A DNA stretch of 64,000 nt. Source: an uncultured Prevotellaceae bacterium. Lineage in GTDB: Bacteria; Bacteroidota; Bacteroidia; Bacteroidales; Bacteroidaceae. Of the stretch, positions 56,742 through 64,000 are shown piece by piece. The notes under the pieces are model-generated. The model searched no databases, was not told the DNA's origin, and was given only the letters and a program-made list of their open reading frames with translations. Each line of letters starts with the position of its first letter. The first letter of the stretch is position 1. The stretch is from the NCBI GenBank assembly GCA_902778255.1, contig CACYXD010000012.1:27700-91699 (forward strand), given 5' to 3'. Position numbers and translations under genes: made by a program.

Positions 56742-59057
56742 AAGTACTCCATCAATAAACTGCATACAGCCATCGCTGAAGGCGAAGGGCAGTCCAGCAT
56801 AATTGGTTGACACGTTGACCCAAGTGGTGGGCGCTGCGTCCTTGACACGCCAGCCTATGCGGAAGAGCCCGTCTGACTCGATGTCGATATCAACAGCGGG
56901 ATCTGCGTCTTGCTTGGTGATATTATAAACGGTATGGAAGGTTCCCTTACAGTTGGAGCCGGGGTAGGGGTAGCTGGTAATGGTGTTGGTCTGCGATGTG
57001 ATGAAATACTTACGCAGATAGCTGGCCAGCTGAGCCTTTTCGGTACTTGACAGTGAGCCAGACAATGTGTAGTCATCGGCTATTGTCAACTTGTTGTTGC
57101 AGGGAATCTTATCAATGTTCTGTTTGATGGCTTCGTTGGTGGGAACGAAAACTATGGTGCGCTCGCCTTCCACGAAAATGCTCGACATCTTTCCAGAGGC
57201 TACAATACCGGCCTTCTGCAGCAATTGCGAGAAGATATAGTATTTATAGTTCTTGTCGTTGCCCACAACGAGCAGATGTTCCAGACCATCGCCTGTCTGT
57301 GAGGTGAAAAGGTCGTTACTGTCGTAGGCATAGGCCCGTCCGTTTTTCCAAGCCTCACCAGCTTTTGTCACTTCATGGAAGGTGACGAAAGGATCACCGG
57401 TATAGGCAGGGTTCAATTGCTCATTGAAACGCGTGTTGGTGGTTATCTTGCCATCATTGACAAACCAGTAGTTGAAAGCGGTGTTCGTCTCTACAACCTG
57501 TGTACCAGTAGTTTTCAGCGCATTCAGGTTGGGAGCCGTATGGATATTGATGATGCTGCGTGCCTGTCCCTGACTTATATTGGCATAGCCACCATCGGTC
57601 TCGTTGAAGACCTCCAGGTTCTTACCCTGCGATGTAACGTTCAGGCGCATCTCAGGCTCATTCTGGTTATACTGCTTGTTGGTGGGCACTAATACCACGA
57701 ATTCCGACTTGTCGGAAGCCAATGACAGGATCAGGTCGCTCTTGTCCAGTGTATAGAGTAAGCACTGGTAGGTAGTGTCCTTGAAGGCCGGTCCTACTAC
57801 CGATGAGAAGATGGCAGGAGCCTTCATATCATTCATGCCGTAAACCACACCGTTCTCGCAGAACAGACGGTCATCGACATCGTCAGGTTCGATATTGATA
57901 GGTGTGCCAAACGAGGTCTCTACCTGTCCCTTCCTGATCTCTTCGGGGAATACGGGCTCGTTGCTTTGTGCAAACGACTGCATGATAAAATACTGCATGA
58001 TGAGCGGATCCAGGTCGTCCAGCGACTGGTAGCCACCCTCGGCAGTCCAGTAGTTTTGGAAGAACTTGCTGATAGCCTGATTTGACGGCGCGAAGATGTT
58101 ATAGGCAGCACGTTCCAGCGTCTCCATCTTACGGTAGTCGGTAACAGGCCATTCGCAGGCGATATTGGGCAGTACCCCATGGGTCAGCGTATAGACCACC
58201 TTGCCCACCTTGTCGTTGGTTTCCTTAGCAGCCTCAGTAAACTCGGCATACTGATCGTAGAGGCTGATGAAGTCAGAATAGTTGGCATTCTGTTTCAGCG
58301 TCTGATAGATAGTCTCCATGGGGCGCACCACCTGATTGACGTGATACAGATAGCCATTGTCGGTCACCACGGCATTGGCATCGGTCACGCTGGCATTGGC
58401 AATCTGAAAACCATCGCCGCTGGGCGACCATTGGCTCTTTGGAAAGAAATACTCGTAGTTGGTCTTCGCATCGATGCCCTTGGTGGCAAAGAACTTGTTG
58501 GATAATACAGGCAGGAAACGCTCGTAGTGATAGACGGTGACCGTGGTGTCAGCTCCGCTCAGCTTGCCCTGCATATCCTCCATGTCGTCCTGACTGCGGG
58601 TACGGTGTTTGTACCACAGACCGGCATCGGTCTCCTTTGCCTCCTCGCTGGCGCCATCACCTTCCGATGGACGGAAGTTCACCATCTTGTCCCAGTCGTA
58701 GGCATAGTACATCAGATGGAAACCTACGGCCTTTTTCAGAGCCTGTGGCGCTTTCTGATACATGTCATCAACAGACGTGTAACCCTGTTCTTGCAGGTAT
58801 GTCTGCCATGCCTCATCATTAGGTGCTGCGATGGTCAGGATGGTGTGGCCGTTGACGATGGGCTTATAGCCTGTCAGCTCAATGGCTCTGAGGAACGAGG
58901 AGTGGTTACCCTCGCCTTCCAGTACCTCCCATGCATTACCCTTCAACCATGAAGGTGCTGCATAGTGGTCATCATCAGCGATGTCTTGACATGACAGCAT
59001 AAAGGCGCATGTCAGCATGAGCCAACATACGGTTAATAGTACTTTTCTTTGTATCAT
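56733..59057 (-). CDS. Fasciclin-domain lipoprotein, first gene of the double SusCD operon
   Basis: 774 residues from the ATG at 59057, giving the signal peptide MIQRKVLLTVCWLMLTCAFMLSC; the more distal start at 59099 would overlap the promoter. After the lipobox come several FAS1-like units: about 40-250 (LRAIELTGYKPIVNGHTILTIAAPNDEAWQTYL), 265-385 (NIFAPSNQAISKFFQNYW), 420-550 (FVVLVPTNKQYNQNEPEM) and 600-740 (FSQLLQKAGIVASGKMSSIFVEGERTIVFVPTNEAI), the last with the typical FVPTNEAI motif. The protein is probably a multi-domain surface adhesin. It leads the operon with two SusC and two SusD genes, so a cargo-binding role is possible. Confidence 0.85.
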   Translation of the reverse strand: MIQRKVLLTVCWLMLTCAFMLSCQDIADDDHYAAPSWLKGNAWEVLEGEGNHSSFLRAIELTGYKPIVNGHTILTIAAPNDEAWQTYLQEQGYTSVDDMYQKAPQALKKAVGFHLMYYAYDWDKMVNFRPSEGDGASEEAKETDAGLWYKHRTRSQDDMEDMQGKLSGADTTVTVYHYERFLPVLSNKFFATKGIDAKTNYEYFFPKSQWSPSGDGFQIANASVTDANAVVTDNGYLYHVNQVVRPMETIYQTLKQNANYSDFISLYDQYAEFTEAAKETNDKVGKVVYTLTHGVLPNIACEWPVTDYRKMETLERAAYNIFAPSNQAISKFFQNYWTAEGGYQSLDDLDPLIMQYFIMQSFAQSNEPVFPEEIRKGQVETSFGTPINIEPDDVDDRLFCENGVVYGMNDMKAPAIFSSVVGPAFKDTTYQCLLYTLDKSDLILSLASDKSEFVVLVPTNKQYNQNEPEMRLNVTSQGKNLEVFNETDGGYANISQGQARSIINIHTAPNLNALKTTGTQVVETNTAFNYWFVNDGKITTNTRFNEQLNPAYTGDPFVTFHEVTKAGEAWKNGRAYAYDSNDLFTSQTGDGLEHLLVVGNDKNYKYYIFSQLLQKAGIVASGKMSSIFVEGERTIVFVPTNEAIKQNIDKIPCNNKLTIADDYTLSGSLSSTEKAQLASYLRKYFITSQTNTITSYPYPGSNCKGTFHTVYNITKQDADPAVDIDIESDGLFRIGWRVKDAAPTTWVNVSTNYAGLPFAFSDGCMQFIDGVLSE

Positions 59058-59096
59058 ATAGAAATACTTAGTTTTAAAATAGTCAGTTAGGTTATG

Positions 59097-59104
59097 CAAA
59101 GGTA
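59097..59104 (-). promoter_or_regulatory. Promoter -7 box of the double SusCD operon
   Basis: The - strand reads TACCTTTG, a strong -7 match, about 40 bases before the ATG at 59057. The -33 region is A-rich without an exact TTTG. The promoter is divergent from the sufB promoter about 140 bases away. Confidence 0.65.
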
Positions 59105-59241
59105 TAGTTTATTTTTGTTTTTTGTCTATTTTTTTTTATTATATTCTTGTTTTTGTTAAAAATTAGGGTCGTAAAATCATTTTTCAAGGTTGATGGTTGC
59201 TTAAAAAGATAAAAAATACAAAAGGGTTGAATTTTTTTTTG

Positions 59242-59249
59242 TAATTTTG
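59242..59249 (+). promoter_or_regulatory. sufB: Promoter -7 box of sufB
   Basis: TAATTTTG fits the -7 consensus and lies 19 bases before the ATG. A T-rich tract precedes it; no exact TTTG is found 20 bases upstream. Confidence 0.65.
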
Positions 59250-59268
59250 CAGCCCTAAACAACTGTTC

Positions 59269-60726
59269 ATGGAAGAGAAGAATAAATTTGTGCGTGAGGT
59301 AGCCGAACAGAAATACGAGTTTGGTTTCACCACGGACGTGCATACGGAAATTATCCCCGTTGGTCTCAACGAGGATGTGGTCCGTTTGATATCAGCCAAA
59401 AAAGGAGAACCGGAATGGATGCTGGAGTTCCGTCTGAAGGCGTTCCGCTACTGGAAAGAGCAGCAGGAGCCAAAGTGGGGTCATGTGCATGTGCCAGAGA
59501 TTGACTACCAGGCCATTTCGTATTATGCCGACCCGACGGCAAAGAAAACTACCGTTTCCGATGCTTCTCCATCGGGTATCGACCCTGAACTGGAAAAGAC
59601 CTTCGATAAACTGGGTATTCCTTTGGAGGAGCGCCTGGCTTTGAGTGGCAACACGGCAGTGGATGCCATTATGGACTCTGTATCCGTCAAGACGACCTTC
59701 AAGGAGAAACTGCGTGAGAAGGGCGTTATTTTCTGTTCTATCGGTGAGGCTATCAAGGAGCATCCAGACCTGGTACGCCAGTATCTGGGCACCGTTGTCC
59801 CCTATAAGGATAATTTCTTTGCCGCGCTCAACTCGGCCGTCTTTTCTGATGGTTCGTTTGTCTATATCCCCAAGGGCGTGCGCTGTCCTATGGAACTAAG
59901 CTCTTATTTCCGCATCAACGCCAGAAATACAGGCCAGTTTGAGCGTACGCTGATTATTGCCGATGACGATGCCTACGTGTCATACCTCGAGGGCTGTACG
60001 GCTCCGATGCGTGATGAGAACCAGCTTCATGCGGCTATCGTGGAGATTATCGTGATGAATCGTGCCGAAGTAAAGTATTCTACTGTGCAGAACTGGTATC
60101 CTGGCGACGAGAATGGTAAGGGCGGCGTGCTGAATCTCGTGACGAAGCGTGGCGATCTGCGTGGCGTGGACTCCAAACTCTCGTGGACACAGGTAGAGAC
60201 GGGCTCGGCTATCACTTGGAAATATCCCTCATGCATCCTGCGTGGCGATCGCTCGCAGGCTGAGTTCTATAGCGTTGCCGTGACCAACAACTATCAGGAG
60301 GCTGATACAGGTACGAAGATGATTCACTTAGGAAAAGATACCAAATCGACGATTATCTCGAAAGGTATCTCGGCAGGCCATTCGCAGAATTCATACCGCG
60401 GACTGGTGCGTGCTGCTGCTACAGCGGATAATGCACGTAACTATTCTTCCTGCGATTCTTTGTTGCTTGGCTCTGATTGTGGTGCACATACCTTCCCCTA
60501 TATGGATGTACACAACGATACGGCTATCTTCGAGCACGAGGCTACGACCTCAAAGATTTCTGAAGCACAACTGTTCTACTGCAATCAGCGCGGCATACCT
60601 ACCGAGCAGGCTGTTGGACTGATTGTCAACGGCTATGCGAAAGAGGTGATTCAGAAATTGCCGATGGAGTTTGCTGTAGAGGCACAGAAACTGCTCAGCG
60701 TATCGCTGGAGGGTACAGTAGGATAA
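59269..60726 (+). CDS. sufB: Fe-S cluster assembly scaffold protein SufB
   Basis: 485 residues, the normal length. SufB is the scaffold on which SUF machinery builds Fe-S clusters, working with the SufC ATPase and SufD. Seen here are [77 protein letters not shown] and [13 protein letters not shown], the last containing Cys395 in the position of the functional Cys of E. coli SufB. The gene has its own promoter. The expected sufC and sufD do not follow: the next gene converges 11 bases beyond the stop. Confidence 0.97.
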   Translation: MEEKNKFVREVAEQKYEFGFTTDVHTEIIPVGLNEDVVRLISAKKGEPEWMLEFRLKAFRYWKEQQEPKWGHVHVPEIDYQAISYYADPTAKKTTVSDASPSGIDPELEKTFDKLGIPLEERLALSGNTAVDAIMDSVSVKTTFKEKLREKGVIFCSIGEAIKEHPDLVRQYLGTVVPYKDNFFAALNSAVFSDGSFVYIPKGVRCPMELSSYFRINARNTGQFERTLIIADDDAYVSYLEGCTAPMRDENQLHAAIVEIIVMNRAEVKYSTVQNWYPGDENGKGGVLNLVTKRGDLRGVDSKLSWTQVETGSAITWKYPSCILRGDRSQAEFYSVAVTNNYQEADTGTKMIHLGKDTKSTIISKGISAGHSQNSYRGLVRAAATADNARNYSSCDSLLLGSDCGAHTFPYMDVHNDTAIFEHEATTSKISEAQLFYCNQRGIPTEQAVGLIVNGYAKEVIQKLPMEFAVEAQKLLSVSLEGTVG

Positions 60727-60737
60727 ACCTAAATCCC

Positions 60738-62732
60738 TTATACAGGTAATGTCATGATGAAACGGGCACCGCTGGTATAAGTGGTGTCAAGGATGACGTC
60801 GCCGCCCAGTCGGTTGGCGATGCTATGGGCAACGGTGAGACCGATACCCGTGCCTTCCTTGCTTTCATCGAGCTGCACAAACTCCTCGAAGATATGATCG
60901 GCCTCGGCTTTGGGCACGCCGATACCAGTATCCTCAACAGTATAACGGATGATTTTCTCAGACGGATGATCCACCTTCAGATGGATGGCTCCCTCCTTGG
61001 TATATTTCTCAGCATTATCGAGCAACAGCACCAGGGCACGTGTGGCAGCCTGTTCGTTGGTCTGGATACGGATATCGTTGACATTATCACCCAGTTGCAG
61101 ATCGATGGGAATCTTGTATTTCTCGCCTGTGGGGAAGGCGTTCATGGCCTCTGCAGCAATTTGGACGGCAGGGATATTTTCATTACGCTCTATCACGGTC
61201 TTACTGCTTACGTCGCTCAGTTCCAGCATCTTATTGACCAGTTCAGTAATACGGATAGTGTTCTCCATGATCTTCAGGTTGATGTCCTGCTTGGTCTCTT
61301 CGTCGAGCTTGATATCGGGTGTAGAGATGATTTGCGCAAAGCCAGTCAGGATATTCAGCGGCGTGCGTATCTCGTGCGACATCTGGTGAATGAACGAGGT
61401 CTTCATGCGCGACGATTCCTTCGTCTTCTCGTTGGCTATCTCCAGTTGATAGTAGGCTGTCTCCAGTCGCATGGCTGCCTTATGGCGGAAGTAGATAATC
61501 AGCACAAAGAACATGATAATCAGGACCAGGGCAACGACAGTGGCCACCATGCGCTGATGCGCCATTTCAGTTCTCTGTTGTATGAAGATGGCCTCTTTTT
61601 GCTGCAGGTTGTAGAGAGTAGCCAGTTCGAGGGCCTCGTCATGTTGCATCTGTACCACAGCGGAATCCAGGGCCGAGCAAATCTGCATACCGATGTGCAG
61701 GGCTGAGTCAACCTGATTGGCACCTACGTTAGCTCTGTATTTCTGAAGGAGGTAGTGCTGGATGATGTCGAGCGAGAGCGTGGCGCCGTATTTGTTCACT
61801 TGGTCGTCAAGGACTTCAAAGTTTTTGGCAGCCTCTTCCCAGCGCCTGGCCGACATCAGATAGGCGGTTGCCTCCAGCTTGCCATCGTTGGTTCTTGCAT
61901 AGTCTGTCTGACGGGCTTTGTCGTAAGCCGTTGCAGCCTCGGCGTGCTGCCCCATACCTTCCAGCGTAGTGGCGCGATAAAGGTTCAGACGAGCTTCCTG
62001 CTTGTCATAGAAGGTCTGTTCGGCATCGTCCAACAGCTTGTACTGGTTGAGTAGTTCCTCCAGATGTGTGGTCCAATAGAATGCCTCTGTGAAGCGCTTC
62101 TGCAGGAGGTAGTTATCCGTGATGGTGATAACGCCCACGATGGCATTGGTATATTGGCTGGCCGTAGGGTCTTGTACGGTCATATTGGAATAGCGCAGAT
62201 AGGCTCTTTCGAAGTATGAGGCTGCCTCGTAATGCTTCTCCAGCTTCAGCTGGCAACAGCCCACCGTGACCAGCAGGTAGGTGTAGTCGGCACTCTGGTC
62301 CAGACCTGTTTTCTCCATCATCTCCATAGCTGGTATTGCCACCTTCATCGTAGCTTCATGCTCGCCCTTCAGTAGTAAGGCGCCAGCCAGTCGGTTGGCC
62401 GACTTGGCATAGTATTCTCTATCCTCGTCAGTATGGATGGGGAGGGTGACGGCACGTTGCCAGTTGCTTTCAGCCAGTCGCATCATCTTTTGTCGCGAGA
62501 AGGCATAGCCACGCCAGTAGCAAGCCTTCATATCCGACAGCTCATTTTTCTCCTGAAAGCTGTCTGCCAAGCTAATCAGGCTGTTGTAGTCGTGCTTTTT
62601 ATAGGCAATATTGATAAGGCTGTCGGCCCGATCCGTATTAGAAACGCTGACGTATTTCTCACCACAAGCGCAGAAGGTGGTGATGATGGTTATGGCTGTC
62701 AGCAGAAATATTATAAGGTGCTTTTTCTTCAT
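60738..62732 (-). CDS. TPR-containing sensor histidine kinase
   Basis: 664 residues. An N-terminal signal/anchor segment (LIIFLLTAITIITTFCAC) precedes an extracytoplasmic region of TPR-like repeats (about 35-385). One membrane helix lies at 395-417 and the HisKA dimerisation domain has the H box SHEIRTPLN with His453. The HATPase domain has LLLDNAEKYT (N box), DTGIGVP (G1) and GTGIGLTVAHSI (G2), then GGDVIL. No receiver domain or HTH is attached, so it is not a one-protein hybrid system; no response regulator is in the window. The start overlaps the stop of the membrane-protein gene by 4 bases (ATGA). The signal sensed is unknown. Confidence 0.9.
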   Translation of the reverse strand: MKKKHLIIFLLTAITIITTFCACGEKYVSVSNTDRADSLINIAYKKHDYNSLISLADSFQEKNELSDMKACYWRGYAFSRQKMMRLAESNWQRAVTLPIHTDEDREYYAKSANRLAGALLLKGEHEATMKVAIPAMEMMEKTGLDQSADYTYLLVTVGCCQLKLEKHYEAASYFERAYLRYSNMTVQDPTASQYTNAIVGVITITDNYLLQKRFTEAFYWTTHLEELLNQYKLLDDAEQTFYDKQEARLNLYRATTLEGMGQHAEAATAYDKARQTDYARTNDGKLEATAYLMSARRWEEAAKNFEVLDDQVNKYGATLSLDIIQHYLLQKYRANVGANQVDSALHIGMQICSALDSAVVQMQHDEALELATLYNLQQKEAIFIQQRTEMAHQRMVATVVALVLIIMFFVLIIYFRHKAAMRLETAYYQLEIANEKTKESSRMKTSFIHQMSHEIRTPLNILTGFAQIISTPDIKLDEETKQDINLKIMENTIRITELVNKMLELSDVSSKTVIERNENIPAVQIAAEAMNAFPTGEKYKIPIDLQLGDNVNDIRIQTNEQAATRALVLLLDNAEKYTKEGAIHLKVDHPSEKIIRYTVEDTGIGVPKAEADHIFEEFVQLDESKEGTGIGLTVAHSIANRLGGDVILDTTYTSGARFIMTLPV

Positions 62733-63421
62733 GAGATAATCTTACCGTATTTAATCATGGAATAGGTCATATAAGAAAACATACCTACGCCCCCAATGAG
62801 TAGGAGGACGAATGGGATGATGTCGTTAGGGAATATGGCTGTGATAGCCACACTACCTATACCAAAGAGCACGATGCAGTCGCAGCAAACCTGCATCCAT
62901 CGTATAAAATCCCTCATATTGCCCTCTCCCATGCGTATGATGCGGAGACTCACGCGATTGTAGGTCTTGTAGAACGTGAGGACCGTATAGGTGGAATAGG
63001 CAAAGAAGATGAGAAATGCCAGGGCTACATACATTGGGGCATGTTTCCACAACAAGGCTACCGACCAATAGGCTATCAGGCCTATGGCGTAGATGATAAG
63101 GTCACGCACAACGATACTTTTCGTCAGGTATCTCGGATTGAGCAGTGGAATGTAGCCCCAGTTGAAACAGATGGCTCCAATATGGAAGAAACTTACGGTG
63201 AGCGCCGATGCCGCGGTGGGCCAGGTGTAGCGCCAAAGGAAAATGGCTTGGATGAAGTATCCTAAGCCAAAGGTGACAAGCCATAACACAGTCAGCAGCC
63301 GTGAGCGGTAATAGACGGTCTGCTGGCGATAGGCATTGCTGCCAGAGAGCAGATAGCCTCCCATGGCCAAGTTGATAAGTCCTGTCAGAACAAGGGCAAC
63401 GATGTAAATTGTCTGTTCCAT
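62729..63421 (-). CDS. Multi-spanning membrane protein translationally coupled to the kinase
   Basis: 230 residues from the ATG at 63421; upstream codons in the open frame lie in the promoter. About six or seven hydrophobic segments can be seen (IVALVLTGLINLAMGGYLL, LLTVLWLVTFGLGYFIQAIF, LTVSFFHIGAICFNW, DLIIYAIGLIAYWSVALLW, MYVALAFLIFFAYSTYTVL, CCDCIVLFGIGSVAITAIF, IIPFVLLLIGGVGMFSYM), with short loops. I do not recognise the family. Overlap of its TGA with the kinase ATG suggests translational coupling and a shared role, for example as a sensing partner of the kinase. Confidence 0.75.
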   Translation of the reverse strand: MEQTIYIVALVLTGLINLAMGGYLLSGSNAYRQQTVYYRSRLLTVLWLVTFGLGYFIQAIFLWRYTWPTAASALTVSFFHIGAICFNWGYIPLLNPRYLTKSIVVRDLIIYAIGLIAYWSVALLWKHAPMYVALAFLIFFAYSTYTVLTFYKTYNRVSLRIIRMGEGNMRDFIRWMQVCCDCIVLFGIGSVAITAIFPNDIIPFVLLLIGGVGMFSYMTYSMIKYGKIIS

Positions 63422-63445
63422 TGATGGTCGGTTGATTTTTCGCGG

Positions 63446-63477
63446 CAAAGTTACGAATAAGTGTGCAAATTACCAAA
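63446..63477 (-). promoter_or_regulatory. Promoter of the membrane protein-kinase pair
   Basis: On the - strand TTTG (63474-63477) and TAACTTTG (63446-63453) are separated by 20 bases, an exact consensus promoter. The expected leader is about 20 bases. Confidence 0.85.
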
Positions 63478-63510
63478 TTTCTTCGCTTTTTTCTTTATTT
63501 TCCCCCAAAA

Positions 63511-63642
63511 GAGCCTGTTTTAGATTGTAAAGGAGCCTAAAACACAACGCGAAACAGCCTCAAACGCAACGCGAAACAGCCTCAAACGCAAGGTGAAACA
63601 GCCTCAAACGGAACGTAAAGAGGCTGCAAACGCATCGAGAGG
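63511..63642. repeat. 22-bp tandem repeat array, six units
   Basis: Three good units (starting 63555, 63577 and 63599, form CAGCCTCAAACGCAACGCGA) are flanked by degenerate in-phase copies starting 63511, 63533 and 63621. There are no spacers. Period 22 is shared with the unrelated array at 9758-9845. The region is non-coding: the short open frames across it have no supporting features. Confidence 0.85.
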
Positions 63643-63646
63643 TGCC

Positions 63647-63711
63647 GGTTCGCGGGTCGAGAGGAGGCAGTTCGCGGGTCGCGAACCCCTAGCTCGTGAC
63701 CCGCGAACCCC
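63647..63711. repeat. GC-rich direct and inverted repeats
   Basis: GTTCGCGGGTC occurs at 63648-63658 and 63670-63680, and its reverse complement at 63698-63708. CGCGAACCCCT also recurs as a direct repeat within the block. The block is much richer in G+C than its surroundings and follows the 22-bp array directly. Confidence 0.75.
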
Positions 63712-63872
63712 TACATCCTTTGGCGTGAACTGGCAGTCCTTTCGCCAAGACTCCCCCCCAATGCCTTATAATCTTCTGTAACCCCGATGAATACTGGGTT
63801 TGCGCCGGGTGTGGTCATACTCCGTTCCTCCTTTATGCAAAGACTTTTCCAGCGATTGGGTTGAGTGTTAAT
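63712..63872. other. Non-coding stretch before the transposase end
   Basis: No gene, RNA or clear repeat was recognised. If the neighbouring transposase belongs to an insertion sequence, its terminal inverted repeat should lie here, but the partner end is outside the window and no repeat can be matched. Confidence 0.4.
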
Positions 63873-64000
63873 CTATCCGTGCTCCCAAATTATGTTGTAT
63901 AGTTTGTTGGAGTAGATGTTGAGTTTGTATTGTCGTGCCGTTCTGATCCACTTGGCAGGGACGGCGATGAATCTGAACAGAAAACTCTTGACTCTGTCTG
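63873..64000 (-). CDS. C-terminal end of a transposase-like gene (partial)
   Basis: On the - strand the frame is open from the window edge to a TAG at 63873-63875, giving 41 residues: SFLFRFIAVPAKWIRTARQY is the most telling part, followed by KLNIYSNKLYNIIWEHG. This resembles the C-termini of DDE transposases of IS1380/IS4-like type found in Bacteroidetes, in which an RFIxxPxKWxRTAR stretch is common. Too little is present to name the IS. The gene would enter from beyond the right edge. Confidence 0.55.
   Translation of the reverse strand, partial: DRVKSFLFRFIAVPAKWIRTARQYKLNIYSNKLYNIIWEHG

Noticed and set aside
63511-63642. CRISPR array or coding repeat
   Set aside because: Units are directly contiguous without spacers, and the 62-residue open frame crossing it has no start context or recognisable content.

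Overview
The window comes from a Bacteroidales bacterium, most likely Prevotellaceae (Prevotella or Segatella type). The support is: three SusC/SusD outer-membrane import pairs; promoters of the Bacteroidetes form (TTTG, about 20 bases, TAnnTTTG) with no Shine-Dalgarno sites; many Cys-lipidated lipoproteins; and seven secreted proteins ending in a short tail of the form YDLxGR...KGLxI...NGxxxxK, which resembles the type IX secretion (T9SS) sorting tail. Species cannot be fixed from the sequence alone.

Region 1 (1-9728, + strand) is one import operon: the end of a secreted protein, then SusC, SusD, a zinc metallohydrolase lipoprotein, a DUF4302-type lipoprotein and a secreted protein with the C-terminal tail. 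The three lipoproteins carry nearly identical signal peptides and, in two cases, identical 68-base leaders. Region 2 (9758-12325, + strand) holds a 22-bp-period palindrome array, a good promoter, an AT-rich choice-of-anchor-J/FN3 surface protein and a 55-residue peptide gene ending in a strong terminator. Region 3 (12347-31977, - strand) is a seven-gene, nearly 20-kb surface operon: two paralogous secreted proteins with C-terminal tails, an outer-membrane beta-barrel, a 2821-residue TANFOR-like giant, an FN3 protein and two lipoproteins.

Region 4 (32149-37791, + strand) is the housekeeping operon rimP-nusA-infB, followed by a VanX-family dipeptidase lipoprotein. It begins with a promoter and a GNRA-loop hairpin and ends with a terminator. 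Region 5 (37814-59057, - strand) has a separately promoted CHB_HEX_C-type secreted protein, then an eight-gene operon: fasciclin lipoprotein, SusC, SusD, two fasciclin lipoproteins, a second SusC, a second SusD and a paralog of the CHB_HEX_C protein. No glycoside hydrolase, lyase or dedicated regulator accompanies it. Region 6 (59242-63421) has sufB without sufC or sufD, converging on a TPR sensor kinase whose start overlaps a membrane-protein gene. Region 7 (63449-64000) is repeat-rich DNA leading to the C-terminus of a transposase-like gene at the edge.

The most striking signal is a family of 7-bp tandem repeats found at 13 places, 12 at junctions between same-strand genes and one inside a coding region. 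The arrays usually touch the downstream ATG, often include the upstream stop codon, and one of them encodes the hydrophobic core of the giant protein's signal peptide. Because 7 is not a multiple of 3, a change in repeat number there would switch the reading frame. In-frame 9-bp repeats play the same structural role in two SusD signal peptides. Together these suggest that signal-peptide and leader DNA of surface-protein genes in this genome is built from, and perhaps varied by, short tandem repeats.
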